From Tausonia pullulans (Eukaryota > Basidiomycota > Tremellomycetes > Cystofilobasidiales > Mrakiaceae): a DNA stretch of 64,000 nucleotides. This document shows, one piece after another, positions 1 to 9,879 of this stretch (positions within the stretch are counted from its first letter, which is position 1; every line of letters begins with the position of its first letter). The stretch lies in NCBI GenBank assembly GCA_951802195.1, contig OX637623.1, forward strand, positions 372,001 to 436,000, given 5' to 3'. Under the pieces are notes generated by a model, which worked only from the letters and a program-made list of their open reading frames with translations, was not told the origin of the DNA and did no database searches. Both the position numbers and the translations under genes were made by a program.

Positions 1-72
1 GGGGGTGGAAGGGGAGGTGGGGGTGGAAGGGGAGGTGGGGGTGGAAGGAGAGGTGGGGGTGGAAGGGGAGGT
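1..72. repeat. 18-bp tandem repeat, four copies
   Basis: Four head-to-tail copies of an 18 bp G-rich unit (gggggtggaaggggaggt) fill the left edge, the third with one base changed. A further G-rich run (cggggacggggacgggg) follows at once. Read on the plus strand the unit would give a Gly-Glu-Val repeat, on the minus strand a Pro/Ser/Thr repeat. The window starts inside the array, so its true length is unknown. It may be a simple minisatellite or part of a low-complexity coding region to the left. Confidence 0.85.
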
Positions 73-1048
73 CGGGGACGGGGACGGGGCATGTAAGGAG
101 GAAGCGCGCCGTCTGTTTGGCGTTGAGTGGTGGTGGAAGGAGGTGGCAGTGGCGGCGGCGGCGGTGAACGACAAGCGCCGGCGCTACTCTCGGAGGAGGG
201 TTGCGCTAAAGCGATAGCAGGAGGGAGGAAGGAGGCACAGTTCTTTTTCTCTTGTATGTGTTCTTTGTTCTGACCTGAGACCTTCCACGTCAAAGCAAGA
301 AGAAGCGATGGTCCATCATCAACCGCCGCCAGGCATTCCGCCCTCCATTCTTCGCTTCTTTTCCCCATTTTCTCCCAACTTCGGAGAAGAGGGGAGGGGA
401 GAAGCATGCGATCGTTAGAGGAGGAGTGGCGGATGGAAAGGGAGGAAGTGAGGGAGACAGGCTGAACCAGTTCTCCTTTTCAACCCTCATCTCACCTCAC
501 TTCCCTCTACTTCCCTCTACTTCCCTCTACATCAAGCCCTTTATCTCCTCTCCTCCTCCAGTAGCAATGATCTGCACGCACACTCTCCTCCCTCCTCGTC
601 GCCACATTGCTCGCCGTCTCCATTGGCCCCATCCAGGCCATGAACATCGAGGAACGTAGTCTTCTCTCTAGAGGCCACAACGTCGACTTTGATTTCGGAT
701 CGGCTATCGACGTCAACCCTATCGTCCAGGACCTAGGGTACAAAGCTGTGTTTGGTAGCTTTCCATCAACATCGATTGTGGCGCTTCAGTCTTCGTCTTT
801 CTGACTGTTTCCAGCCTCACCGGCCCTATTCCCAGCCAGGTTCGGGAACTGTCAACAGCGATACCACCCGTATCCTCATCTCCTCTTGGACCCTGACCTT
901 TGCATGGGCCTGCTTCCCAACTTGTCAAAACCAATGCGAAATCGCACGCTCATTGATCCTTCACCATCAGTTCTGCAGAAAACAAATGGCATGAATCGCT
1001 CGTCCCATCGTGACTTGACGACACTTTCGACGCTCGCATTGTTTTTAA
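73..1048. other. Unassigned stretch, possible fragment of a secreted-protein gene
   Basis: No gene could be built here with confidence. A perfect 10 bp triplication (ttccctctac) lies at 501-530. From about 571 to 745 one plus-strand frame reads as a hydrophobic stretch ending in a signal-peptidase-like site (SIGPIQA) followed by a protein-like segment (NVDFDFGSAIDVNPIVQDLG), and a plausible donor (TTTG|GTAGC) follows. That frame meets a stop upstream without an in-frame ATG, so an upstream exon would be needed. I do not recognise a family. Confidence 0.3.
501..530. repeat. 10-bp direct repeat, three perfect copies
   Basis: The decamer ttccctctac occurs three times in tandem without change, in a pyrimidine-rich tract. 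It could be part of a promoter or 5' leader for the unassigned plus-strand frame that follows, but nothing in the sequence shows a function. Confidence 0.9.
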
Positions 1049-2510
1049 CTAGGCCTTCTCGCCAGCAACAGCCTCTAGCTGACTAATGTAGGGGACGACG
1101 ATCTCATGGAGGAACTCGCGGAGGGGGCTCATCTCGACGCCGAGGTCCTGATGGGGAGCGGCGAGTCAGCAGCGGCTTTGTCGTGTGCAATAAAATACAT
1201 AGAGAGAGAAAGAGAGAAAGAGACAAGCACTGACCTTAGGTGTGTAAAAGTTCTCCTGCGAGGTGTAGTAGTGCGCTTCCGGGTCTCCAAAGATCTTCAT
1301 GAGCTACAGTGGACAGAGAGAAGGAACCACAGTCAGGTCAGGATTGACGAGGTTAACCCGGGGGGTGGGGGGGGGGAGAAGGGGGAAGGGAGAACCTCTT
1401 CGATGTCCGTTCCAGCGAGCGGGCCAGCGGAGACGTCGATGGTCGTCTTGCGACCGGTAACCTGTGCAGACACCGAGTCAACAGTGATAAAGGTGGAAAA
1501 CCCACGGCGAAATCACCTCCTGAAATTGGTCAGCGACCTGCTGGAACGAGTAGTACGCCTCGAAGACTGCGATCCCGCGATCGGTGTCGAGATCATTCTC
1601 GAGAGCGGCAGCGACGACACGGCCGAGGTCCTTGCCAGTCCAAACCATGGGGGCTTATAACGAAGGAGTCAGGAGCCAATAGCAGTCGTCAAGAGATGCG
1701 GAAGGTCCAAACTCACCGAGGGCTTCTGTCATGTTGGCGTGGGGTCGGTGGACAACCAAAGAGCCGTCATCCTTAAGAGCCATTCCACCATGACGGACAA
1801 AGTTCTCGAAGAATGACTGAGGGTGATAGTTCACGGGATCAGACGAGACCCCGGCTGCAAAGTAGGCACAGCTCGACGCACTCCGACGTAAACGGGAAGA
1901 GTGCGAAGACCGATGGATCGAGCGTGATCCTCAACCGCTTGCTTGTCAAAGACGGTGGACAGCTTGCGGTAATTTGGGAGGTACATTCCGTCCTTAGTGA
2001 CACTCGACCTGAAGATGGAAAAGAGTCAGGTTGGTTATGACTTGACCCGCCTTTTGACTCTCGCTCACCAGATGAAGAGCTCGACACCCTGCTCTTTAGC
2101 GACATCAGCCATGACCTTGCCCTGCTCGAGCTCGGACGGTCCAGAGGGCGGCCCGCCCATGATGACCGAAAAGTCCGGAACTGTGACGCCGAAGACGGCA
2201 GCGGCGCCAACGAAGGCGCGTTCGACGGACGATCTATCGGCAAAGTCAAATGGGACAATTTCAATGTCCTTGAGGCCGTCGAACGCCTTGACAGACGCAG
2301 GAGAGTTCGGCGAGCGAGTGAGAGCGCGGACGCGGTATCCGGCGTCAGAGAGAGCGCGGACGACGCTGTTTCCTGATCGAGTTAGAGAATTGGCAGGCCA
2401 GTGTTAGGCTAGCAAACGACATGTTTTACCCCTCGGTTGGGCTCGCCTTGGTTTCCAGTGGCGCCAGTGACGGCAACGAGCGATCCAGGAGCAAGCAGAG
2501 GCATATTCAT
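1049..2510 (-). CDS. NmrA-like NAD(P)-binding family protein
   Basis: Member of the NmrA/HSCARG group of atypical short-chain dehydrogenases, Rossmann-fold proteins that bind NAD(P) and usually act as redox sensors or regulators. From the start at 2510 the protein opens with a short lead and the dinucleotide motif VTGATGNQG near residue 15, followed by GNSVVRALSDAGYRVRALTR, as in the family. Later come the conserved SSVTKDG segment, DKQAVEDHARS, PMVWTGKDLGRVVAAALEN and a C-terminal end at EAVAGEKA before the stop at 1049. At least five introns are needed. The first (about 2373-2446) joins the frame only if it is a GC-AG intron. The usual tyrosine catalytic site of classical SDRs is not evident, as expected for NmrA types. 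Substrate unknown. The gene is followed downstream by unassigned sequence, and nothing shows how it is regulated. Confidence 0.93.
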
Positions 2511-2599
2511 GGTGGTTTGAGGAAAGAGATGGGGAGAGATAGAGGGTAGTTGCTCTGTCCAACAAAGCTGGGGCTGGTTTTCGTCCCCCTTTCAAACGC

Positions 2600-2845
2600 C
2601 AGGTCCGGGCATGTTCATGGCGCCGTGGCCGAATCGTTTGCGTGTACATCTAATCAATTGTCCTTGCTTAGTAGCACCGACCCAGGTATTACTGAGCGTT
2701 GGTGGTGCAGAAGAGACTGATGGCGGCGACGAGCTCGGTGGCGCAGGCCCGGGGTTCGGGCATGTGGCCGAGCCGCCGAGGTTCTTAAGTTCCATGCGCA
2801 TCCGGCGCTCTGTCGGTATATTGGACAGCCTTACAAGGATAGCTA
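2600..2845 (-). CDS. Possible small CHCH-like protein, C-terminal exons only
   Basis: Two minus-strand exons can be joined: one reading RRLGHMPEPRACATELVAA and then ISLFCTTNA, with a donor (CA|GTAATA) near 2697, and one reading CTRKRFGHGAMNMPGPGV to a stop near 2600. A good branch-point-like sequence (CTACTAAG) lies in the intron. The cysteine pattern and the RRLG...CATEL string faintly recall the small mitochondrial ribosomal protein mS37 (Mrp10/CHCHD1), but the first two cysteines are separated by eleven residues instead of nine and the second cysteine pair is incomplete. No start codon was found. It may be a small mitochondrial protein or nothing; confidence is low. Confidence 0.27.
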
Positions 2846-3774
2846 CCGACCCAACGGCGGTCAAGATCAACTTTGAACTATGAACGGAGCGGAGGTCACG
2901 AGCGAGTGAGCGTCCAGTGGACCGAGATCCTCGTGGCGTGTTGCCCGATGCCCGAAGTCATCCGCCTGATTAGAAACGCGCGTCGTCATCAACTCTGCCC
3001 ATGTGTATGCACAGAATATCTAACCGAACCAAAGAATTAGTCTCAAGAAAGAAAACAAAACGCTACTAAATATTGAGCAAGAACAAAAGAGGATCCGCCC
3101 GTCGCCATGCGGCATGATGACCCTCCACGAAGCCAAACTCGTAGCCTGCATCGCGCAATTTGGCAGATCCTCAAACCAGGCGGTCAGACACGCGCCGACG
3201 ACAGGAGGACAGTTCGACAGTCGCTTCGAGAGCACTGCTGCGGAAAAATAGACATCGAGGCTAAGGGCGGTGTCAGTGCGGCCACGGACGCTCTCCATCC
3301 GTGCCCCCTCCTCTCCTCCCTCCCTCCCTCACTCAAGACGAGCCAGTGGCCAAACGAGAGTAGGATGACTTGCTTTAAACAGTGTCAAAAGAGATGCAGA
3401 ACCGGAAGAAACCAGATGGTGCTTGCAGCTCAGTCAAGCAGAGGGACGGGCTGTCGCGGCCCACTGATTGTTTACCCCATTATTCGAGGCAGCCCCACGT
3501 GCTCCTATCATGCGCGCAAGAGTGTCTTGGGATCATTGGACCTCCCGTAGTAGTAGTTCTCGGAGAGATGTGACTCCATGAGCTCCCGCAAGGTCTTTCT
3601 TAACCATTAATATGTTTCATTCTTCAGAGCTTGGCCTTAGTGGCAACACCTGTCGTTGTTCTGATCTCCTTTTAACGTGCGCCCGAGACACGAAAGAAAG
3701 CCCCATCCTCATGTCAGCGCCTTCTTCTTTCCTCACAGCGAGAGAAGGCAGGCCGTGGAAGGAACGAGGCGAAC
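2846..3774. other. Unassigned sequence between NmrA-like and triple-RidA genes
   Basis: No supported gene. Minus-strand fragments that read like protein (for example ELMESHLSENYYYGRSNDP near 3510-3590, and LRDAGYEFGFVEGHHAAW near 3100-3160) could be exons of an intron-rich small gene, but I could not connect them or find a start. A CTCC-rich run lies at about 3306-3335. Confidence 0.4.
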
Positions 3775-5872
3775 TCAGACATTTCGGAGCGCGGCGATGC
3801 AGGTGATTTCGACATCCGTCTCGTTGGGGAGGTCGGTGACCTAGGAGTGCCCAGCGAGAAGTTGTCAGTCAGAACATGAGGAGGATTGAGGTGGGATATA
3901 GCAGCAAAAAGCTCACCCCAATGCAAGTGCGCGAGGGCTTGGGGTCCGGGAAAGCAGCGGTGTAGGCCTCTACGGTGGCAGCAAAGGAACATCAGGAGGG
4001 CAACAAGATTTGAAGCAAGAAAGGCTAACTCACGGTTAAAGTAAGGGCCGGGAAAGTCCTGGGTGTAGTTGGAGAGGTAGATGGTCGATGAAACGACTGG
4101 GCAAGGGTACCGACTCTATATCAGACCCTAAATACAGGAGAAGGACGGATCCAAGGATGACACACCATCGGAAAGGTCAAGTCCAACTTCTTGTAGAGCC
4201 CGCTCAATGCCCCTGATGGCGGCCGTCGTACGCTCGCCAATGTGTCCCTTCTCTGATCCAGGCTGGGCATCTGGGCCGGTCATACCTGAGATGAAGAGCA
4301 GGTTGCTCGACTGGGAGATGACTGCCGGGGAGAGGAAGGGAAGTTGGGGCGAGAGCGCCTTGGACTAGGCGGGGTGAGGCACAGAGTGTGAGCTTGAGCC
4401 TTGCGAGAGGTAAGATAGAGAGAAACGGACGGTGAGTGCCTTGTTGGAGTCGATGGCCCGATGGGCGGCGACGCAGGTGATCTCGACATCGGTGCTGGGT
4501 GAGACAGAACGCGACGACCAAAGTGAGCCAAGGACGGACACATGGCTTCGGTAAAACTGACCCAGCAGGAAGGTTCTTGACGCCAATACCTGGCGGGATG
4601 AGCGACAGTCAGGAATGTGCAAGGCCATAGCGCGCGTACACCACTCACAGGTCCGGGTGGGCTTGTCACCTGGGAACAGGTCCATGTAGACCTCATTGAT
4701 CTTGGAGTAGTCTTCGGTGTACTGGTAAAGATGGAGCGGTTAGCCTGCCTATCATCTCGGGGTGATTGGCGCAAGCATGGACCTTGGAAAGGTAGACGAC
4801 GGACGAGACGACTAAACGAAGGAAACAAGACTCGTCAGCTCCCAGTACTCATGACACGTTTTACGACGATACGGAGAAGATCTTACCATCCTGTAGGTCG
4901 AGGTTCTCCTCCTTGAGCAGCGCCCGGACATTCTCAAACGCAAGGCGCCCTCGATCCTGGACTGTTCCCTCGATAAACTTGCCATCCTTGACGCCGCATG
5001 AGCCTGATGTCAACAATATCGCGTGAAGCAGAGTCAGAACTACTACGTGTTCGGTGAGGCAAGCAGTGTATTGGACTCACCAGAGACAAAAACGATCTTG
5101 TCGGTCGCGATGGCCGACGAGAGGAACGGCGCCGGCGGGGGCGCGTTCGCGCTCGAGACGGGACGCTTGGCCGCACTACCTCGCTGAAGGGCAGTGACCT
5201 AGATCACAAAGGGAGACTTTCAGCCCGACGAAGGGAAGAGAAACTTGAAGAAAATGCCGATCTCACGGTGATCTCAACGTCCGTGTTGGCCGGGAGGGCG
5301 GCAACGCCGATGCACGTCCGGCTGGGCTTCACGGAGCCGGAGAAGGCCTCGAGGTAGGCCTCGTTGAAGGACGCAAAATCCTAGGAAAGACAAGCGCATC
5401 AAAGGAGAACCTAGCAGTTGGTTTGGGGGAAAGTATGCCGCAGACCGACCTCAGTGTACTTGCTCAGGTAGCAAACAGTCGAGACGACTGGGGAGAGAGG
5501 AAAGGAACCCCTCGGTCAGCTCCGGCAGGAGGACGGACGTCGTTACAAAGGACGGAAACGGTCGCACCGTCGTCGAGTGTGAGCGACTGCTCGGCGAGAA
5601 GCGCCTGAACGTTGGCGAGGGCCTGCTTCGTACGGTCCTTGACGGTGCCCTCGACGAACTTGCCGTCCTAAAGAGAGAGGGGAGGCAGTCGCTGAGCCTC
5701 CAAATGATGAGGGATGAAACGCTTGGCTCACCTTGACGCCGCAAGCGCCCGAGACGAATGTGAGGCCGACGCCCGGGGCCGAGATCGCCGAAGAGAGGTA
5801 CGCCGAGGGAGGGGGCGCATGGGAAGACGTGACCGCGAGTTTGGTCTTTGAGTCGGAGGCGAGGACGGGCAT
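3775..5872 (-). CDS. Triple RidA (YjgF/YER057c/UK114) domain protein
   Basis: RidA proteins are enamine/imine deaminases that destroy 2-aminoacrylate and related reactive intermediates, or related hydrolases. This gene encodes three RidA domains in one reading frame, roughly 130 residues each. Domain 1 (5267-5872) starts MPVLASDSKTKLAVTSSHAP. Domain 2 starts at 5198 with VTALQRGSAAKRPVSSANAP, joined without a stop by a phase-0 intron. Domain 3 begins near 4365 (SKALSPQLPFLSPAV). Each has the FVSG/FISG strand, a VVS...YLS strand, and the motif carrying the substrate-binding arginine: KPSRTCIGVAALP, KPTRTCIGVKNLP and KPSRTCIGVTDLP, followed by DVEIT. About a dozen introns are needed. All three domains share a phase-1 intron just before VVS. 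Most family members are single-domain trimers, so a covalently linked trimer is an attractive inference. No organelle-targeting signal is obvious. Confidence 0.93.
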
Positions 5873-6216
5873 GGCGAGAATGAGAGGGAATGGCAGTTCG
5901 CAGGATAGAAGTCTCGGGGTCGTCTTTCGCCTTGCGCCTGCAAGCCTCGCTCGCCCCTTGGCCGCGGGCATCGCCCGGTGCCTCCGAGATCGGCTCATGG
6001 CTCCTCTCCCTATCTCTTCGCTTCGTTGTGAGGACCAATCATGTAAGTAATAAAAGTCAGAGGAAGAATATTTCTATGAAGTATGAGGGATGAGAGTTGA
6101 ATATGAAACCAATGTATCAAGCAAAGCAAACGCGGCTGCGAGAGGGAGCTACGTAACGACCAAAAAAAAAGACAGGAAATGATGCAAGAGAGCGGATCGG
6201 CTCATTGTGGAGGTTT

Positions 6217-8467
6217 TTAGAGCTTGGGAGCGTTAATGAGCATGCCCATGATGACACCGGAGAGAGTTCCAACGACGGGGACGGTGATGATCCATCCGGA
6301 AACAATCCAAGCGAGGTTGCGCCAGTTGAACGCCTTGAGGTCACCGTTACATAGGGCGACACCGAGCGTGGATCCGGTAATGCACATGGTAGTGGAGACA
6401 CTGGACGGGTAAAATCTGTTAGAAAGCGTCAAGAGATTAGGGAAGAGCGATAGACGCTTACGGAAGGGCAAAGTTGGAAGCGAGGAGAACGGTGACAGCA
6501 GCTCCGAGCTCCATCGAGAATCCACGGGAGGGCGACATGAGGGTCATCTTGTTTCCGAGGACGCGCATGATGTTGTAACCGTACGTGGCAAGTCCGACGA
6601 CGATCATGGCACCACCGAAGACAAGGATCCAAGTCGGTGTCTCGGTTTTGGAAGCGGACGGCTCAGAGGTCGACCAGATGGCGTAGATGGCAGCGTAGGG
6701 GCCGATGCTAGGAGAAGACAAATAGTTAGCGACCGCAGGACATCACACAAGATCGGGAACAAGAGGGACTAACGCGTTAGCGACATCGTTGGATCCGTGG
6801 GCGAATGAGGCAGTGCAGGCAGTCAAGACTTGAAGGAACGAGAAGGCGTGCTCGGTCTCCGAGGGGTACTGAACGGCGGAGCGGTGCATCTCGGCAAGAC
6901 GAGCGGCCTCCTTGGGGCTCTCGCCATTCGCCTGCATGTCGTGGATGTCGACGGAGGTTCCATGGGTGAGGGCCTTGAAAGCGCTGTGGTAGAAGAGAAG
7001 GCGTCAGCTCAAGGTTGCCGGCGTCGCAGGTAGAAGGGATGCCATCACTCACAGCATGACGTAGCCCTTGAGAGCCTTGGGCGACCACCAGAGCGGGGAA
7101 ACCTCCTCTTCGCTTGTGGTCCTCTTGTTCTCAACCTCGCTAAGAGGGACATCGCGGCGGGGGACCTGGGGTTCGATCTCCTCAGCGTCGGAAGCATCGC
7201 CCTTCTTCTCAATGTCGTGGGTCGAGGAGCTCGAGTCGGCACCGAGGGGGATAGGAGCCTGGGTGACCTTCTCGTCCTTGTAAACGCGGTAGTCCGGGAC
7301 ATGGGCCTTTGCTCCAGCGTCGGCAGGAGCCTCGCGCTTCCAAAGGAGGGGCCCCATGAAGAAGTGGTACCAGCGGAGGGTGTAGTCCTTCTTGACGGTC
7401 TTGCTGTAAACATAGGGGAGCCAGAAGATGGTGGAGAGGACCGCGACGACGGCCGCAGTTCCGACGATAGCGGCGGCGATGGTCGACTCGGAGAGCTTGT
7501 CGAGGCCGAGTGAGGGGGCTCCCTTGTAAACGATAGTCACTGTGAAAAGGAAGTGGAGAGGAAGTTAAGATATGAAGGTCGAAAGGGAGGGTGATAAGGA
7601 GAGCGATGATGACGCACTGGTGCAGATGGCGGCGACAGTGAAGAAGTAGAGAGGCGAGGCCATGAGGGCAGCGCGGAGCGAGTCCTTCCTACGAAGGACG
7701 ACGAACTTGGTGAAGAGGAATATGATGGCTCCGAAGCCAGCGGCGATAGAGGGAGCGATGATGAAACCCGCGAAGATCGTGCCGAGACCCTGGAAGTAAA
7801 GAAGGCAAACAGTCAAACGCTGAGCCTTGAGATGAAGAGATGATGCGACTAAGTGGCCCACCTTTCCTCCGTTCCAACCCCACTGGACAGCGTCTTTGCC
7901 ACCGACGGCGACTCCAACACCAGCGAGCGCCGAAACGATAGAATAGGTAGTCGAGACGGGCCATGAGAGTCGGGTGCAGATCATGAGCCACGTAGCCGAG
8001 ACCGACAGTGCGACGGTGAAGGCGAGTAGCTCTACGCCGGCATTTTTGTTGAAGACTGAGAGGGAGATGATACCGTTCTTGATGGTACCCGCGACCTTGG
8101 CTCCGACGAGAACGGCGCTGAAAAGCAACAGCGTTAGAGACTGACGCTCAAGTGGTGAGCTTCCGCTACCCACCCAAGGAACTCCATGACGGCGGCAGCC
8201 ATGCAGGCCTGGCGCATAGTGAGCGACTTAGAAGCGACCGAGGTGGCCTGGGGGAAGAGTACAATAGGTGAACACTTGTCTATCAATGGGAGGGCGCAAA
8301 ACTCACGAAGGAGTTCGCGACGTCGTTGGCTCCAATGTTGTAGGCATCCAGGGCACAGAAGATCTGAAAGAGAGGGTCAGCCTCCTCCAAATTCTCAGAG
8401 GGCTGAAGGGAAGGCGACTGACAGTGCCGAGGGCAAAAAGCCAGTCGTATTCGTGGAAGTAGGGCAT
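6217..8467 (-). CDS. PHO89: PHO89-type sodium/phosphate symporter
   Basis: Inorganic phosphate transporter of the PiT family (PF01384), acting at the plasma membrane and probably coupled to Na+ or H+. From the start at 8467 ([15 protein letters not shown]) the first repeat carries the signature GANDVANSF, then several membrane segments (for example [20 protein letters not shown]). A long hydrophilic central loop rich in Ser, Glu and Asp (about 7100-7350) separates the two halves. The second half carries the matching signature [16 protein letters not shown], then membrane spans, and ends INAPKL at 6217. Both inverted-repeat signatures are intact and the order is the usual one. About seven short introns interrupt it. 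No CACGTG Pho4-type box was seen in the upstream 1.4 kb, so phosphate control cannot be read from the sequence. The gene symbol is by similarity. Confidence 0.96.
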
Positions 8468-9879
8468 TGTGGTGAACGGAAGAAGGAAAGGAAGGGGAAA
8501 AGCGAGTGGCGAGGGCTGAGTGTCCAAGCAGTGGGTTGTGTCGTCGTTGAAGGGAGGATAGGGAAGAGACCGAAGAGCTTGTTAAGGAGGGGGAATGATT
8601 CTCTCATGCAACGTGCATAGAGAAGTGCCAAGCACGAGAAGTGGCTGCTCCGCCCCCTGCGGCAACGCCTGCCCGCTTGGCGCGGCGAGTTGCAGAACAC
8701 AAGACACAAGGGAGAGGGAGGGGGTTTTGGGAGACGAAAAACGAACGTGCGACTTTGTCAATACCAAACCAGAACTGTTTGCAACAAGCTGGCGACCACT
8801 GCCCTTTCCTCATGCACGCGCAGCATCTGCTTGATGTTCCGCTCATTAAATCGGAGGCTCTTTGTTTCTTTCCCCCCCCAAACCAGAAACGAGTAGGGAG
8901 GCAATTTATGGTCTGTTGGCGGGAACCAGACTGCCGACGACGGTCTATTCTCTCATTTCCCTGTGCCCCTCGGCGCGCGATCGCTTGCAAGAAAGAGCTG
9001 CAAACGGTAGCAAATCTACATCACTCACTGGACAGAGGACGCAAGACAGTCTATTTCCGAGGAGATCTGCAAGATGCTAGCATGCAAAATCAATCCGATG
9101 GCCCCGCGGTGCCATGCAGTCGAGGCACTGGTCGGGTCGTGCAGGAACAAACGTGCGCTGTTTCCAAGCGTGGTCGCACGCCTGCACGGCCATTTGAAGC
9201 GACTAGATTCCCGGAACGAGCAACGGCGGTCCTCGTGTGCCGTGTGCCTTTCACGACGAAGCAGCCACTGACGCCGGCCTGCGAACGTTGACTCGATAAG
9301 TCGTGTGAGGGCCTAACCTAACTACAAGACTTCTATAATAAGTTGATCGACGGAAGCAAGCACAAGCTAACCACCAAGGGTGCAAACAGATGCCGAGACT
9401 TTCGCTGTTCTCCCCAAATTTCCGCATCGCAGAATTACCCTCCCTCTCTTCCTCCATTGTGTGGACGCAAAGCTTGACTCTACAATCAAGACCTGTTCTC
9501 TGGCTTGCACCACCCTCTTTTCCCTGCCGAGAGGATGCTACGAGCAACGTGTCCTGTCTGCTTGAAAATCAAGAATGTGGAGTGGAATCTACGCTCTGGG
9601 GCTTCGTAGGGAAGGACAATTGGTTGTCCGTTTGGTTCTCGAGCGAGCGCGCGTGCGTTCTTCCGGCAGGGAACTAGCAGGGCCTAGCCGCATATCGACG
9701 ATGATCTCCAGCCTTTACATCCCGGTAGAAGGACATACCTACTGTCATTATTTGAGCTGCTTTACAAGACACCATCAACGCCAGCTCGCACCGAGTCAAG
9801 CTGAACACCGCTGCTGCTTTGCCATGTCTGCAGATCCGACATGCTGACTACTCGAGAAGGAATCAACCGACCCTCCATC
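8468..9879. promoter_or_regulatory. Intergenic region upstream of the phosphate symporter
   Basis: A 1.4 kb stretch between the start of the PHO89-type gene and the stop of the RCC1-like gene, both on the minus strand. An open frame of 216 codons on the plus strand (8641-9291) has no family resemblance and no clear splice signals, so I treat it as chance. The stretch should hold the phosphate-symporter promoter and the RCC1-like 3' end. I recognise no specific site. Confidence 0.5.

Noticed and set aside
1106-1660. 184-codon plus-strand open frame
   Set aside because: It lies opposite the C-terminal exons of the NmrA-like gene, whose minus-strand frame shows family motifs; the plus frame has none.
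3775-5872. Three separate single-domain RidA genes instead of one
   Set aside because: No stop codon or plausible new start lies between the domains; domain 1 joins domain 2 through a phase-0 intron and domain 2 joins domain 3 in the same way, with continuous frame.
8641-9291. 216-codon plus-strand open frame in the phosphate symporter upstream region
   Set aside because: Composition is irregular, there is no family resemblance and no splice pattern, and long chance frames are common in GC-rich DNA.
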